Shown: piece after piece, positions 25,400-33,490 of the stretch
Numbering within the stretch: the first letter of the stretch is position 1
How the letters are laid out: each line of letters opens with the position of its first letter
Assembly (NCBI RefSeq): GCF_003722335.1
Contig: NZ_CP026100.1
Location: 3,942,001-4,006,000, forward strand
Source: Caulobacter flavus
Lineage (GTDB): Bacteria; Pseudomonadota; Alphaproteobacteria; Caulobacterales; Caulobacteraceae
DNA: 64,000 nucleotides
Direction: 5' to 3'
Notes under the pieces: model-generated
Told to the model about the DNA's origin: nothing
The model's input: the letters and a program-made list of their open reading frames with translations, nothing else
Database searches by the model: none
Program-made: the position numbers and the translations under genes

Positions 25400-26749
25400 A
25401 TGAACCAGGATTTCGCAATTCCGACGTCATCGGGCCTAGAGCGTGACGCACGGCGATTGCATGCCGATCACAAGGGGGTGCGCCCCAGCGAGATCGCCAT
25501 CGGCGTGATCATCGGGCGGACCTCGGAATTCTTCGACTTTTTCGTCTACGCCATCGCTTCGGTGCTGGTGTTCCCGCAGCTCTTCTTCCCGTTCGTCGAC
25601 CGGCTCACGGGCGTGCTGTGCTCGTTCGCCATCTTCTCGCTGGCCTTCGTGGCGCGCCCGATTGGCTCGGCGATCTTCGGGGCCATCGACCGCAACTACG
25701 GTCGCGGCGTGAAGCTGACCATCGCCCTCTTCCTGCTGGGCGGATCGACCGCGGCCATCAGCTTCCTGCCGGGCTACGCCACGGCGGGCGTGCTCTCGAT
25801 CTGGGCGCTGGCGGCCTTCCGCATCGGCCAGGGCCTGGCGCTGGCCGGCGCCTGGGACGGCATGGCCTCGCTGCTGGCGCTGAACGCGCCCGAGAAGAAG
25901 CGCGGCTGGTACGCCATGATCCCGCAGCTGGGCGCGCCGTTCGGCTTCATGCTGGCCAGCGGCCTCTTCGCCTACTTCGTCGCCAGCCTGGGCTCGGCCG
26001 ACTTCCTCGACTGGGGCTGGCGCTATCCGTTCTTCGCGGCCTTCGCCATCAACGTCGTGGCCCTGTTCGCCCGCCTACGCATCGTCGCCACCGAGGAGTT
26101 CGGCAAGCTGTTCGAGAAGGGCCAGCTCAGCCCCGTGCCGATCACCAGCCTGCTGAAGGCCCAGGGCGGCAACGTGCTGATCGGCGCCTTCGCGCCGCTG
26201 GCCACCTTCGCCATGTTCCACCTCGTCACCGTCTTCCCGCTGTCGTGGGTCAGCCTGCACGACGACGGCGGCGAGGCGCTGAACTTCCTGCGCATCGAAC
26301 TGGCCGGCGCCCTGGTCGGCGTGGTTGGGATCATGGCCTCGGGCTGGATCGCCGACCGCATCAGCCGCCAGAACCAGCTGGCCCTGTCGGCCGTGCTGAT
26401 CGGCGTGTTCAGCCTGGCCGCGCCCTGGCTGCTCGATGCGGGCAGCGTCGGCCAGACGGTCTACGTCGTCGCCGGCTTCGCGATCCTGGGCCTGTCGTTC
26501 GGCCAGGCCTCGGGCGCGGTCAGCTCAGGCTTCCTGCGCAAGTACCGCTACACCGGCTCGGCCGTGGTGTCCGACCTGTCCTGGCTGGTCGGCGCGGGCT
26601 TCGCGCCGCTGGCCGCCCTGGCGCTGGCCAGCTTCTGGGGGCTGCCGGCCATCGGCCTCTACCTGGCCTCGGGCGCGGTGGCGACCCTGATCGCGCTCAG
26701 CCTAGATCGCCGTCGCCGCATCCACGCCAAGGCCAAGACCGGCGCCTGA
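25400..26749 (+). CDS. MFS transporter, metabolite:H+ symporter (MHS) family
   Basis: 449 residues starting MNQDFAIPTSSG, with twelve membrane helices. MHS-family features are EFFDFFVYAIASVLVFPQLF (written here EFFDFFVYAIASV and LVFPQLFFP) in helix 1, the inter-helix motif GAIDRNYGRGVKL, and the helix-4/5 segment FRIGQGLALAGAWDG. Relatives (KgtP, ProP, CitA, ShiA) take up dicarboxylates, betaines or shikimate; the substrate cannot be assigned. Divergent from cyoA. The frame is open 35 codons further upstream, but that part is not hydrophobic and looks non-coding. Confidence 0.9.
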   Translation: MNQDFAIPTSSGLERDARRLHADHKGVRPSEIAIGVIIGRTSEFFDFFVYAIASVLVFPQLFFPFVDRLTGVLCSFAIFSLAFVARPIGSAIFGAIDRNYGRGVKLTIALFLLGGSTAAISFLPGYATAGVLSIWALAAFRIGQGLALAGAWDGMASLLALNAPEKKRGWYAMIPQLGAPFGFMLASGLFAYFVASLGSADFLDWGWRYPFFAAFAINVVALFARLRIVATEEFGKLFEKGQLSPVPITSLLKAQGGNVLIGAFAPLATFAMFHLVTVFPLSWVSLHDDGGEALNFLRIELAGALVGVVGIMASGWIADRISRQNQLALSAVLIGVFSLAAPWLLDAGSVGQTVYVVAGFAILGLSFGQASGAVSSGFLRKYRYTGSAVVSDLSWLVGAGFAPLAALALASFWGLPAIGLYLASGAVATLIALSLDRRRRIHAKAKTGA

Positions 26750-26751
26750 TA

Positions 26752-26790
26752 CGAAAACGGCCTGCCCGCGTCGCCGTCAGGCGACGCGGG
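26752..26790 (-). terminator. Intrinsic terminator overlapping the DUF2147 stop codon
   Basis: A perfect 11-bp stem CCCGCGTCGCC / GGCGACGCGGG at 26765-26775 and 26780-26790 encloses a four-base loop. The TGA stop of the leftward DUF2147 gene (26777-26779) falls in the loop. A GTTTTCG run follows on the minus strand. It may also stop rightward transcription from the MFS gene, whose stop lies at 26749. Confidence 0.7.
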
Positions 26791-27229
26791 TCCAGACCTG
26801 GGTCTTGCAGAGGAAGTTGCCCAGCACGCAGCCCTTGGCCCGCAGCTTGCCGGCGTCCAGCACAAGCACCCGGCCCGAGAACGTCATGTTGACGTCCGGC
26901 GCGAAGACCTTGCCGCGCCACTCGCCCTTGTCGCCGGGCGTGAAGTCCCTCAGCAGCTGACGTCCCAGCAGTTCCCCGCCCGACCCCTTGCGAGCGTCGG
27001 TGCGCGCCTCGTCGTTGGCCCAGACCACGTAGCCGCAGACCTCCGGTCCGCACGGCTTGATCTCGACGTGGACGCTGTCCTTGGGATTGCGCCAGACGCC
27101 GTAGATGCCGTCCGTGGCGGGCGGCGCCTGGGCCCCGGCCAGGCCGGGAACGACCGTCGCCGCCGCCAGGGCCAGTCCGGCGCAAACGCGAGGCCACGCC
27201 CCTGCCCCTCTTCGCTCTGAAAACGACAT
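26777..27229 (-). CDS. DUF2147-family secreted protein (copy 1)
   Basis: 150 residues starting MSFSERRGAG, with a Sec signal ending about AGAQA. The mature part has the DUF2147 pattern: GIYGVWRNPKDSVHVEIKPCG, seen here as YGVWRNPKDSVHVEI, then VCGYVVWA, a central KGEWRGKVFAPD and a C-terminal LRAKGCVLGNFLCKTQVWTRV with paired cysteines. Function unknown; the family is predicted periplasmic and lipocalin-like. A second, diverged copy lies at 42154. The gene ends inside a terminator hairpin. Confidence 0.85.
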   Translation of the reverse strand: MSFSERRGAGAWPRVCAGLALAAATVVPGLAGAQAPPATDGIYGVWRNPKDSVHVEIKPCGPEVCGYVVWANDEARTDARKGSGGELLGRQLLRDFTPGDKGEWRGKVFAPDVNMTFSGRVLVLDAGKLRAKGCVLGNFLCKTQVWTRVA

Positions 27230-27327
27230 CACCCGCCTCCCCGACAGCGACCCTGGCGACGACGGTCGCCATGTGGTGGGCCGGAAGGTCCGCCGCCGCC
27301 AGGGCCGCGTCAAGTCGGGCGAGCGTG

Positions 27328-27768
27328 TCAGAAGTTCAGCGTGCCCCAGAAGGTGCAGGCGTTGGGCGTGCCGGGCAGCGTGGCCGGAGCGGTCGACGGG
27401 ATCACCAGCGAGGACGAGGTCAGGCCGTTCGAGGTGAAGCTGCCCGAGCAGGATCCGAGGATCGTGGTCGCTGACACGCCGGAGACGTTGATGGTCCCCG
27501 GACCCGTGATGGTGGCGTTCCAAGGAAAGCCGGATGGCGTCACCAGCCATCCGCACTGCCAGTTACCGGCGGAGAACGAGCCGCCGGTGACCACCGCCGT
27601 GGCCCCGCTGGGCGCGACGATCGCGTAGAGCGTGACGCTGCAGGCGACGTCGGTCGTCTGGCGCATGTGCAGCGTGCCGGTGACCACCACCTGGGCGTCG
27701 GCGCGGTCGGGGACGGCGGCGACGCCGGCAAGGGCCAGTACGGTTAACGCCAGGCCATGTTTCAGCAT
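27328..27768 (-). CDS. Small secreted four-cysteine protein (paralogue 1)
   Basis: 146 residues. The Sec signal MLKHGLALTVLALAGVAAVPDRADA is cleaved near ADA|QV (quoted in parts: MLKHGLALTVLALAG, VAAVPDRADA). Mature protein is beta-rich, Thr/Ser/Gly-rich and has four cysteines (VACSV, WQCGW, GSCSG, NACTF). It shares the core TGGSFxAGxWQCGWLVTPS and the same cysteine spacing with the next gene. SD GGAGG lies 7 bases before the ATG. I do not recognise the family with certainty; the layout recalls PraB-type secreted proteins, but that is a weak guess. Confidence 0.78.
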   Translation of the reverse strand: MLKHGLALTVLALAGVAAVPDRADAQVVVTGTLHMRQTTDVACSVTLYAIVAPSGATAVVTGGSFSAGNWQCGWLVTPSGFPWNATITGPGTINVSGVSATTILGSCSGSFTSNGLTSSSLVIPSTAPATLPGTPNACTFWGTLNF

Positions 27769-27821
27769 GATGAGCCTCCAAGGAAGGCCGCCACAGCCGA
27801 TGGCCGAAAGCGGCCTGTTCC

Positions 27822-27858
27822 GGAAAAAGAAACGCCGGGGGCCCGAAGGCCCCCGGCG
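27822..27858 (-). terminator. Intrinsic terminator after paralogue 2
   Basis: A perfect 10-bp stem CGCCGGGGGC / GCCCCCGGCG (27833-27842, 27849-27858) with a six-base loop. It is followed on the minus strand by TTTCTTTTT. It lies just downstream of the leftward gene at 27896-28369 and upstream of paralogue 1, so the two paralogues are probably separate transcripts or partly attenuated. Confidence 0.85.
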
Positions 27859-27895
27859 AGACGAGGGGAAAGGATTGGATCCAGTCCCGCGGCTC

Positions 27896-28369
27896 TTACG
27901 AGACCGTCAGCGAGGGGCTGCTGGTCAGGGTGCCGGTGATCGAGCAGGTGCCCGGCGAGCCCGGGATGGTGGCGCCCGAGAAGGTCACGCCGCCGCTCCA
28001 GTTGGTGGTGATCGAGCCCGCGCAGTTGCCCAGGATCGAGTTGGCGCCGATGCCGCTGATGGTGATCGACGAACCGCCGTTGAGCGTGACGCTCCAGGGG
28101 AAGCTGCTGGGGGTGACCAGCCAGCCGCACTGCCAGTCGCCAGCGGCGAACGAACCGCCGGTGATCGAGGCGCTGGAGCCGTCCGAAGCGGTCGTGCCGG
28201 TCAGGGTCACGGCGCATTCGACGGTGGTCGACTGGCTCATGGTCAGGTCGCCGCTGAGGGTGAAGCCCGTGCCGGCCGGGGTGATCGTGGCGGCCGAGGC
28301 GGAGCCAGCGGCGGCGAGACCGGCGGCGGCCAGGATGGCGGCGGCGAGAACGGAAGTGCTCTTCAACAT
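27896..28369 (-). CDS. Small secreted four-cysteine protein (paralogue 2)
   Basis: 157 residues with a clear Sec signal (MLKSTSVLAAAILAAAGLAA ... ASA). The mature protein is Thr/Ser/Gly-rich and lacks charged residues over long stretches. Four cysteines (VECAV, WQCGW, GNCAG, GTCSI) match paralogue 1 in spacing. The central block ITGGSFAAGDWQCGWLVTPS is nearly the same in both. Strong SD GGAGGAGACGTC before ATG. Followed by a terminator. The composition suggests an extracellular beta-sandwich with two disulfides, perhaps surface or matrix associated; the function is unknown. Confidence 0.82.
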   Translation of the reverse strand: MLKSTSVLAAAILAAAGLAAAGSASAATITPAGTGFTLSGDLTMSQSTTVECAVTLTGTTASDGSSASITGGSFAAGDWQCGWLVTPSSFPWSVTLNGGSSITISGIGANSILGNCAGSITTNWSGGVTFSGATIPGSPGTCSITGTLTSSPSLTVS

Positions 28370-28523
28370 GACGTCTCCTCCTACGTTTTTTTCTTCAACC
28401 CCTCATCGAGGTCGAGCCACATGCAACTATCAATCGTGTAAGGAGTCAAACAGAAAAATGCATAAAATTCAGACACTTAACGCGCATAAACGACAGCGAT
28501 CGGCGCCGCCTCCCGGCAGCGTC

Positions 28524-28557
28524 GAAAAGGTCGCCGCCCCGGTTTCCCGAGGCGGCG
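28524..28557 (-). terminator. Intrinsic terminator after the TonB receptor gene
   Basis: Minus-strand hairpin CGCCGCCTCGG-GAAA-CCGGGGCGGCG (28532-28557) with one G-T wobble and a stable GAAA tetraloop, followed by ACCTTTTC. It sits about 17 bp after the receptor stop codon. Confidence 0.75.
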
Positions 28558-28573
28558 AGTCACCGAGGGCGCG

Positions 28574-31537
28574 CTAGAAGCGCTTGGAAACGCTGACCGC
28601 GACGAGGCGCGGATCGAGCGTGAAGACGTTGGCGGTCAGGCCCGTGTCGTCGCTGTTGGTGAAGGAGTCGGTAATCGGCGTCTTGTCGAACAGGTTCTTG
28701 ACGTAGGCCTGGATGACGAGGCCGTCGGCCGGGCGTTCGAGCGTCGCCGAGATGTTGAAGTTGTCCCACGACTTCAGGCGGTCGTAGGTGGTGTTGTAGA
28801 CGCGGGCGTAGCTGGAGCCCTGATAGTAGTAGTCGCCGCGCAGGGTCAGCGCCCAGTCGTCCTTGTGGAAGGTGTATTGGGCGCCGATGTTGGCGGTCCA
28901 GTTCGGGGCGTTTGGCAGCTCGTTGCCGCTCAGGTCGGCCTCGAAACCGCGCCCGCCGTTGGGCGCCTCGGTCAGCGGGTTGTAGGTGAACCCGAAGAAC
29001 TGGGGCAGGTACAGCGGCAGCTGCGAGGGGAACTGCGGATTGAACGAGCCTGTCCGCAGCGAGCCGCCGCAGAGCGCCTGCAGGCCCAGCATCGTCTGTT
29101 CCTGAGGCTTGCCGGCGGCGAGGATCCTCTCCACGTAGCGCGTCGGCGCGATACAGTTCGACGGCACCTGCAGCCAGGGCCGCAGAACGGTCCACTCCGC
29201 GTTGCCCTGGGTGCGGTCCATCACGTCGATGGACTTCTCGCCCTTGCCGATCTTGGTGTTGAGATAGCCGAGATTGGCGTCGACGCGGAACTCGCGGGTC
29301 GGCTTGAACACCGCCTCGAACTCCAGGCCCCAGGTGCGGGAGTCGAAGTTCTCGTTCAGCGAGATGCGGTCGACGATCTGCGAGACCTGGTAGTCGGTGT
29401 AGTCGTAGTAGAACCCGGTGGCGTTCAGGCGCAGCTTGCCGCCCGCCAGGGTGTTCTTGGCCCCGATCTCGAAGGCGTTGACGTATTCGGGCGCGAAGGT
29501 CTCGGCCAGCGGCTGGTACTGGATGACCGCCGGGTTGATGTCGACCCTCGGCGGGTTGGCGCCGCCGCCCTTGTAGCCGCGCGAGAACGAGGCGTAGACC
29601 ATCGTCTCGTCGGTGAAGCTGACGGTCGGCTTCCAGTCGACCACCAGGCGGCCCGTGAGGGCGTCCCACTGCTGGTCGATGTCCGGCAGCGCCGGATAGC
29701 CCCGGCTGACATAGCCGCCCGACGACGGACCCGGATTGCCCCGGTCGGCGCCCAGCAGCAGCTGGCTCGGATAGGGCGTGCTGACCTTGCGGTCGTCGGT
29801 GTAGCGCAGGCCCGCGGTCACGCGCCAGGTGGGCGAAAGGTCGTAATAGGCCTCGCCGAACACGCCCCACGAGCGGGTGTGGATCACGTTCTTGCTGCGG
29901 AAGTAGTTGTGGCCGTCGCCCGCCAGCTGATCCAGCGGCGTGGGGTCGACGTAGATGCATTCCTTGGTGGTCTGGGGCGTGCAGAGCTGAGTACGCCGCC
30001 CCATGTTCGTCACGCCCGGCACGGTCAGGTCGTTGTAGTAGTACTCGGCCAGGAACGTGAACAGGTTGTTGAAGACGAAGTAGTCGTCGTTCGACTTGAA
30101 GTCGATGTAGTTGCCGCCGAGGCTGAAGTTGAACCGACCCTCGTAGCTCGACTGCAGGCGAAGCTCCTGCGTCCACTGACGGTTGTCGGAGCGCGACAGG
30201 TCGGCCGAGACCATCCGGTTGGAACGGCCCAGCTGCGGATCGGTGTAGTAGCCGCCGGGCGTGGGTGTGTTCGGATTGATGATCGGCTGGTTCAGGGCGT
30301 TGAACAGGCCGTCCGAGTTGCTGAAGATCGGGTTCGAGACGAAGCGGTTGTAGTCCTGCGACGAGTAATAGTCGTCCTTGGCGTAGGCCGTCTGCGAGAT
30401 GAGCTTCAGGTTGTCGTTCAGGTCGAATTCCATGTTGAACTGGAAGACGTCGTTCTTCACCCGGAAGATCGGATCGTAGCTGGTGGCGATCTCGCGCAGG
30501 TCCCGCGACTGGGTCAGGCCCGCATAGGGGTCGGTGCCCAGCGGCACGGCGTTCACCGTCTGGCCCGCGGCGTTGCGGCCGTAGGACAGCGACGCCAGGA
30601 AGACGTGGGCGAAGGCCCCGCCGTTGGGCACGCCGTAGGCGGCATCGTCATAGAGCGACCCGGGCAGGCAGCCCTGGCTAAGGCGATTGCGGACCAGTTG
30701 CGAGGTGATGTTCACGTTGCCGATCTTGGTGGGGCCAGGATCGTTGGTGCACAGCTGCTTGCCGGTGCGCGAGCGCTGGTCGTCCTCCTCGAAGTGCTCC
30801 CAGATGAAATTGGTGCGGAAGCGGCTGGTCGGCTCCCAAGCCGCCGACAGGCGCGTCGACCACAGGTCGCGGTTGTTGACCTTGGTCTCGTTGAAGGTGT
30901 TGTAGTCGAAGCCGTCGCGCTGGGTGGCCGAGCCGGCCAGGCGCAGGGCGAAGGTCTCGCCGACGGGCACGTTGATCACGGCCTGCATGCGACGGCTGTC
31001 GTAGTTGCCGACCTCGCCCTTGACGAAGCCCTCGAAATCCCGGCCCGGCAGGTTCGGGATCATGTTGACGACGCCGCCGGTGGCGTTGCGGCCATAGAGC
31101 GTGCCCTGCGGCCCGCGCAGCACCTCCACGCGCTGTACGTCCAGGTACTCCTGCTCGAACAGGCGGTTGCGGATCAGCGGCGTGGAGTTGAAGCTGACAG
31201 CCACGGCGGGGTCGCTGCTGGCCGAGATCGCCTTGGTCCCGACCCCGCGGATCGAGAAGTTGTACATGCTGAAGTTGGCCTTCGAGAACGACACGTTGGG
31301 CACCGCCCGCATCAGTTCCGAACCGCCCTCGATCTTCAGCTCGTTCAGGCTTTCCGACGACAGCGCCGACACGGCGATCGGCACGTCCTGGATCGATTCC
31401 GAACGCTTCTGGGCCGTGACGATGATGTCCTCGACCTGCGTCACTTCCTGCGCGAAAGCCTGGCCCGCCCCGGCGGCGAGCGCGAAAATCGACGCGGTTA
31501 CAGCCAGACGCGCGCGAACGCGGGCCGATGAAGCCAT
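28574..31537 (-). CDS. TonB-dependent receptor (987 aa)
   Basis: Signal peptide ends about GQAFA|QE. A TonB-box-like segment VEDIIVTAQKR follows, then a plug domain (VPIAVSALSSESL, FSIRGVG, VEVLRGPQGTLYGRNATGG) and a large barrel ending in Phe (VAVSVSKRF). This is the sphingomonad/caulobacterial receptor type used for complex carbon sources. SD GGGGAGG precedes the ATG. It is divergent from a 3-ketosteroid-dehydrogenase-like flavoprotein and a BASS transporter, with palindromic sites in the shared intergenic region. Uptake of a steroid or other hydrophobic substrate is a reasonable inference, not shown. Confidence 0.93.
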   Translation of the reverse strand: MASSARVRARLAVTASIFALAAGAGQAFAQEVTQVEDIIVTAQKRSESIQDVPIAVSALSSESLNELKIEGGSELMRAVPNVSFSKANFSMYNFSIRGVGTKAISASSDPAVAVSFNSTPLIRNRLFEQEYLDVQRVEVLRGPQGTLYGRNATGGVVNMIPNLPGRDFEGFVKGEVGNYDSRRMQAVINVPVGETFALRLAGSATQRDGFDYNTFNETKVNNRDLWSTRLSAAWEPTSRFRTNFIWEHFEEDDQRSRTGKQLCTNDPGPTKIGNVNITSQLVRNRLSQGCLPGSLYDDAAYGVPNGGAFAHVFLASLSYGRNAAGQTVNAVPLGTDPYAGLTQSRDLREIATSYDPIFRVKNDVFQFNMEFDLNDNLKLISQTAYAKDDYYSSQDYNRFVSNPIFSNSDGLFNALNQPIINPNTPTPGGYYTDPQLGRSNRMVSADLSRSDNRQWTQELRLQSSYEGRFNFSLGGNYIDFKSNDDYFVFNNLFTFLAEYYYNDLTVPGVTNMGRRTQLCTPQTTKECIYVDPTPLDQLAGDGHNYFRSKNVIHTRSWGVFGEAYYDLSPTWRVTAGLRYTDDRKVSTPYPSQLLLGADRGNPGPSSGGYVSRGYPALPDIDQQWDALTGRLVVDWKPTVSFTDETMVYASFSRGYKGGGANPPRVDINPAVIQYQPLAETFAPEYVNAFEIGAKNTLAGGKLRLNATGFYYDYTDYQVSQIVDRISLNENFDSRTWGLEFEAVFKPTREFRVDANLGYLNTKIGKGEKSIDVMDRTQGNAEWTVLRPWLQVPSNCIAPTRYVERILAAGKPQEQTMLGLQALCGGSLRTGSFNPQFPSQLPLYLPQFFGFTYNPLTEAPNGGRGFEADLSGNELPNAPNWTANIGAQYTFHKDDWALTLRGDYYYQGSSYARVYNTTYDRLKSWDNFNISATLERPADGLVIQAYVKNLFDKTPITDSFTNSDDTGLTANVFTLDPRLVAVSVSKRF

Positions 31538-31809
31538 GCCCTATCCTCCCCTACCTCGACCCAGCTCTCCGTCCAGGCCGAAAAAACGTTTCCCCCGCCC
31601 CAATCAATCTCCGACGGCATTGGCGGCTCGGCCGACGGTTGGGTTGTACGATCTACCTATTCACTAGCATGTCAATACATTACTTACACCGATGTTCAGT
31701 TCCCTGACGTAAGCTCCGTACGGCTACCTAGGGCCGCTCCGTGACGTCGAATTAATATTTACATCGCTGTAAAAACGGCCAATGTCCGCGCAACACGGGA
31801 GGGCAAGGA
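31538..31809. promoter_or_regulatory. Divergent regulatory region with two palindromic sites
   Basis: 272 bp between the TonB receptor and the flavoprotein gene, AT-rich over about 31660-31775. It holds ACACCGATGT (31686-31695) just upstream of a minus-strand TTGACA (31670-31675) for the receptor, and TTTACA-TCGC-TGTAAA (31758-31773) about 40 bp before the flavoprotein ATG. Both resemble the sites at the tetR/coq4 promoter. Confidence 0.55.
31758..31773. promoter_or_regulatory. Candidate TetR operator at the flavoprotein promoter
   Basis: Perfect 6-bp inverted repeat TTTACA / TGTAAA around TCGC. It matches TTTACATCGATGTCAA at 43428-43443 in 14 of 16 positions. Confidence 0.55.
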
Positions 31810-33486
31810 ATGGACGCTGACGTCATCGTCGTCGGAGGCGGGCTGGCCGGGCTGGTGGCAGCCAACGAGCTGGTCCAGGCCGGCAAGCGGGTGGCGCTGG
31901 TCGACCAGGAGAACGCCGCCAATCTGGGCGGCCAGGCCTTCTGGTCGTTCGGCGGGCTGTTCCTGGTCAATTCGCCCGAGCAGCGGCGCCTTGGCATTCG
32001 CGACAGCCTCGACCTGGCCTGGCGCGACTGGCTGGGCAGCGCCGACTGGGACCGCCTGGACGGTCCCCTCCCGCAGGACGAATGGGCGATCCGCTGGGGG
32101 CGGGCCTATGTCGAGTTCGCGGCCGGCGCCAAGCGCGACTGGCTGCGCAGGCATGGGATCACGCTGACGCCCATGGTCGGCTGGGCCGAGCGCGGCGCGG
32201 GCCAGGCCCTGGGACACGGCAATTCGGTTCCCCGCTTCCACGTAGCCTGGGGCACCGGCACCGGCGTTTCGGAGCCGTTCGCCGAGCGGGCCCGCCAGGC
32301 CGCCGCCCGGGGACGGCTGACCTTCCATCACCGCCGTCGCGTCGACGCGCTGGTCGTCGAGGGCGGCCGCGTGACCGGCGTGTCGGGCAGCGTGCTGGCG
32401 GCCGACGACGCGCCGCGCGGGGCGCCGTCCAGCCGCCAGGTCGTCGGCGACTTCACCCTGACGGCCGGCGCCGTCGTGCTGGCCACCGGCGGCATCGGCG
32501 GCAATCACGAGCTGGTCCGCCGCTACTGGCCCGAGCGCCTGGGCGCGCCGCCCACGAACATGATCACCGGGGTGCCGGAGTATGTGGACGGGCGGATGCT
32601 CGACATCGCCGCCGACGCCGGTGCTCGCCTCGTGAACCGCGACCGCATGTGGCACTACGTCGAGGGCGTGCGGAACTGGAACCCGATCTGGCCCCGGCAC
32701 GCGATCCGCATCCTGCCGGGCCCGTCGTCGATGTGGTTCGACGCCCTGGGGCGGCGACTGCCCTTCCCTGCCCTGCCCGGCTACGACACCGTCGCCACGC
32801 TGCGCCATCTGCGCACGACGCCGGACCTGGCCGGGCACGACCACTCCTGGTTCGTCGTCAGCCAGAAGATCCTGGAGAAGGAGTTCGCCCTCTCCGGTTC
32901 CGAGCAGAACGGCGACATCACCAATCGCCGCCGCCTGTCGCTGCTGAAGTCGCGTCTGGGCAAGGGCGCGCCGCCCGAGGTCGACGCCTTCAAGCGCAAC
33001 GGCGCCGACTTCGTGGTCTCGGCCAACCTCGAGGAACTGGTCGGCAAGATGAACGCCCTGACCGACCGGCCGCTGCTTGATCCCGCCCTGATCCGCCGCC
33101 AGATCGAGGACCGCGACGCCCAGATGGACAATCCCTTCGCCAAGGACCTGCAGGTGATGGGCATCCACAACAGCCGGCGCTCCCTCGGCGACAGGCTCGC
33201 GCGGACGGCCAAGCCGCACCGGATCCTCGATCCGGCGGCCGGACCGCTGATCGGGGTCAAGCTGCACGTCCTGACCCGCAAGTCGCTGGGCGGCCTGCAG
33301 ACTGATCTGGCGGGCCGCGTGCTGACGCCGGACGGCCAGGTGCTGGAAGGTCTCTACGCGGCCGGTGAGGCCTCGGGCTTCGGCGGCGGCGGGCTGCACG
33401 GCTACAACGCCCTGGAAGGCACCTTCCTGGGCGGCTGCATCTTCTCGGGGCTGGCCGCCGGCCGCGCCCTGGCCGAGGCCGTCTGA
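31810..33486 (+). CDS. FAD-dependent dehydrogenase, 3-ketosteroid delta1-dehydrogenase/COG3573-like
   Basis: 558 residues. N-terminal Rossmann FAD-binding motif VVGGGLAGLVAANEL with Asp at the end of beta-2 (VDQE). The family block GGQAFWSFGGLFLV follows, a central substrate domain, and a C-terminal FAD motif GEASGFGGGGLHGYNALEG. It belongs to the succinate dehydrogenase/fumarate reductase flavoprotein superfamily, in the branch annotated as FAD-binding dehydrogenase near 3-ketosteroid delta1-dehydrogenases. It would introduce or reduce a C=C bond; the steroid substrate is inference. Strong SD GGGAGGGCAAGGA before the ATG. The BASS gene starts 4 bp after its stop. Confidence 0.85.
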   Translation: MDADVIVVGGGLAGLVAANELVQAGKRVALVDQENAANLGGQAFWSFGGLFLVNSPEQRRLGIRDSLDLAWRDWLGSADWDRLDGPLPQDEWAIRWGRAYVEFAAGAKRDWLRRHGITLTPMVGWAERGAGQALGHGNSVPRFHVAWGTGTGVSEPFAERARQAAARGRLTFHHRRRVDALVVEGGRVTGVSGSVLAADDAPRGAPSSRQVVGDFTLTAGAVVLATGGIGGNHELVRRYWPERLGAPPTNMITGVPEYVDGRMLDIAADAGARLVNRDRMWHYVEGVRNWNPIWPRHAIRILPGPSSMWFDALGRRLPFPALPGYDTVATLRHLRTTPDLAGHDHSWFVVSQKILEKEFALSGSEQNGDITNRRRLSLLKSRLGKGAPPEVDAFKRNGADFVVSANLEELVGKMNALTDRPLLDPALIRRQIEDRDAQMDNPFAKDLQVMGIHNSRRSLGDRLARTAKPHRILDPAAGPLIGVKLHVLTRKSLGGLQTDLAGRVLTPDGQVLEGLYAAGEASGFGGGGLHGYNALEGTFLGGCIFSGLAAGRALAEAV

Positions 33487-33490
33487 GCCG

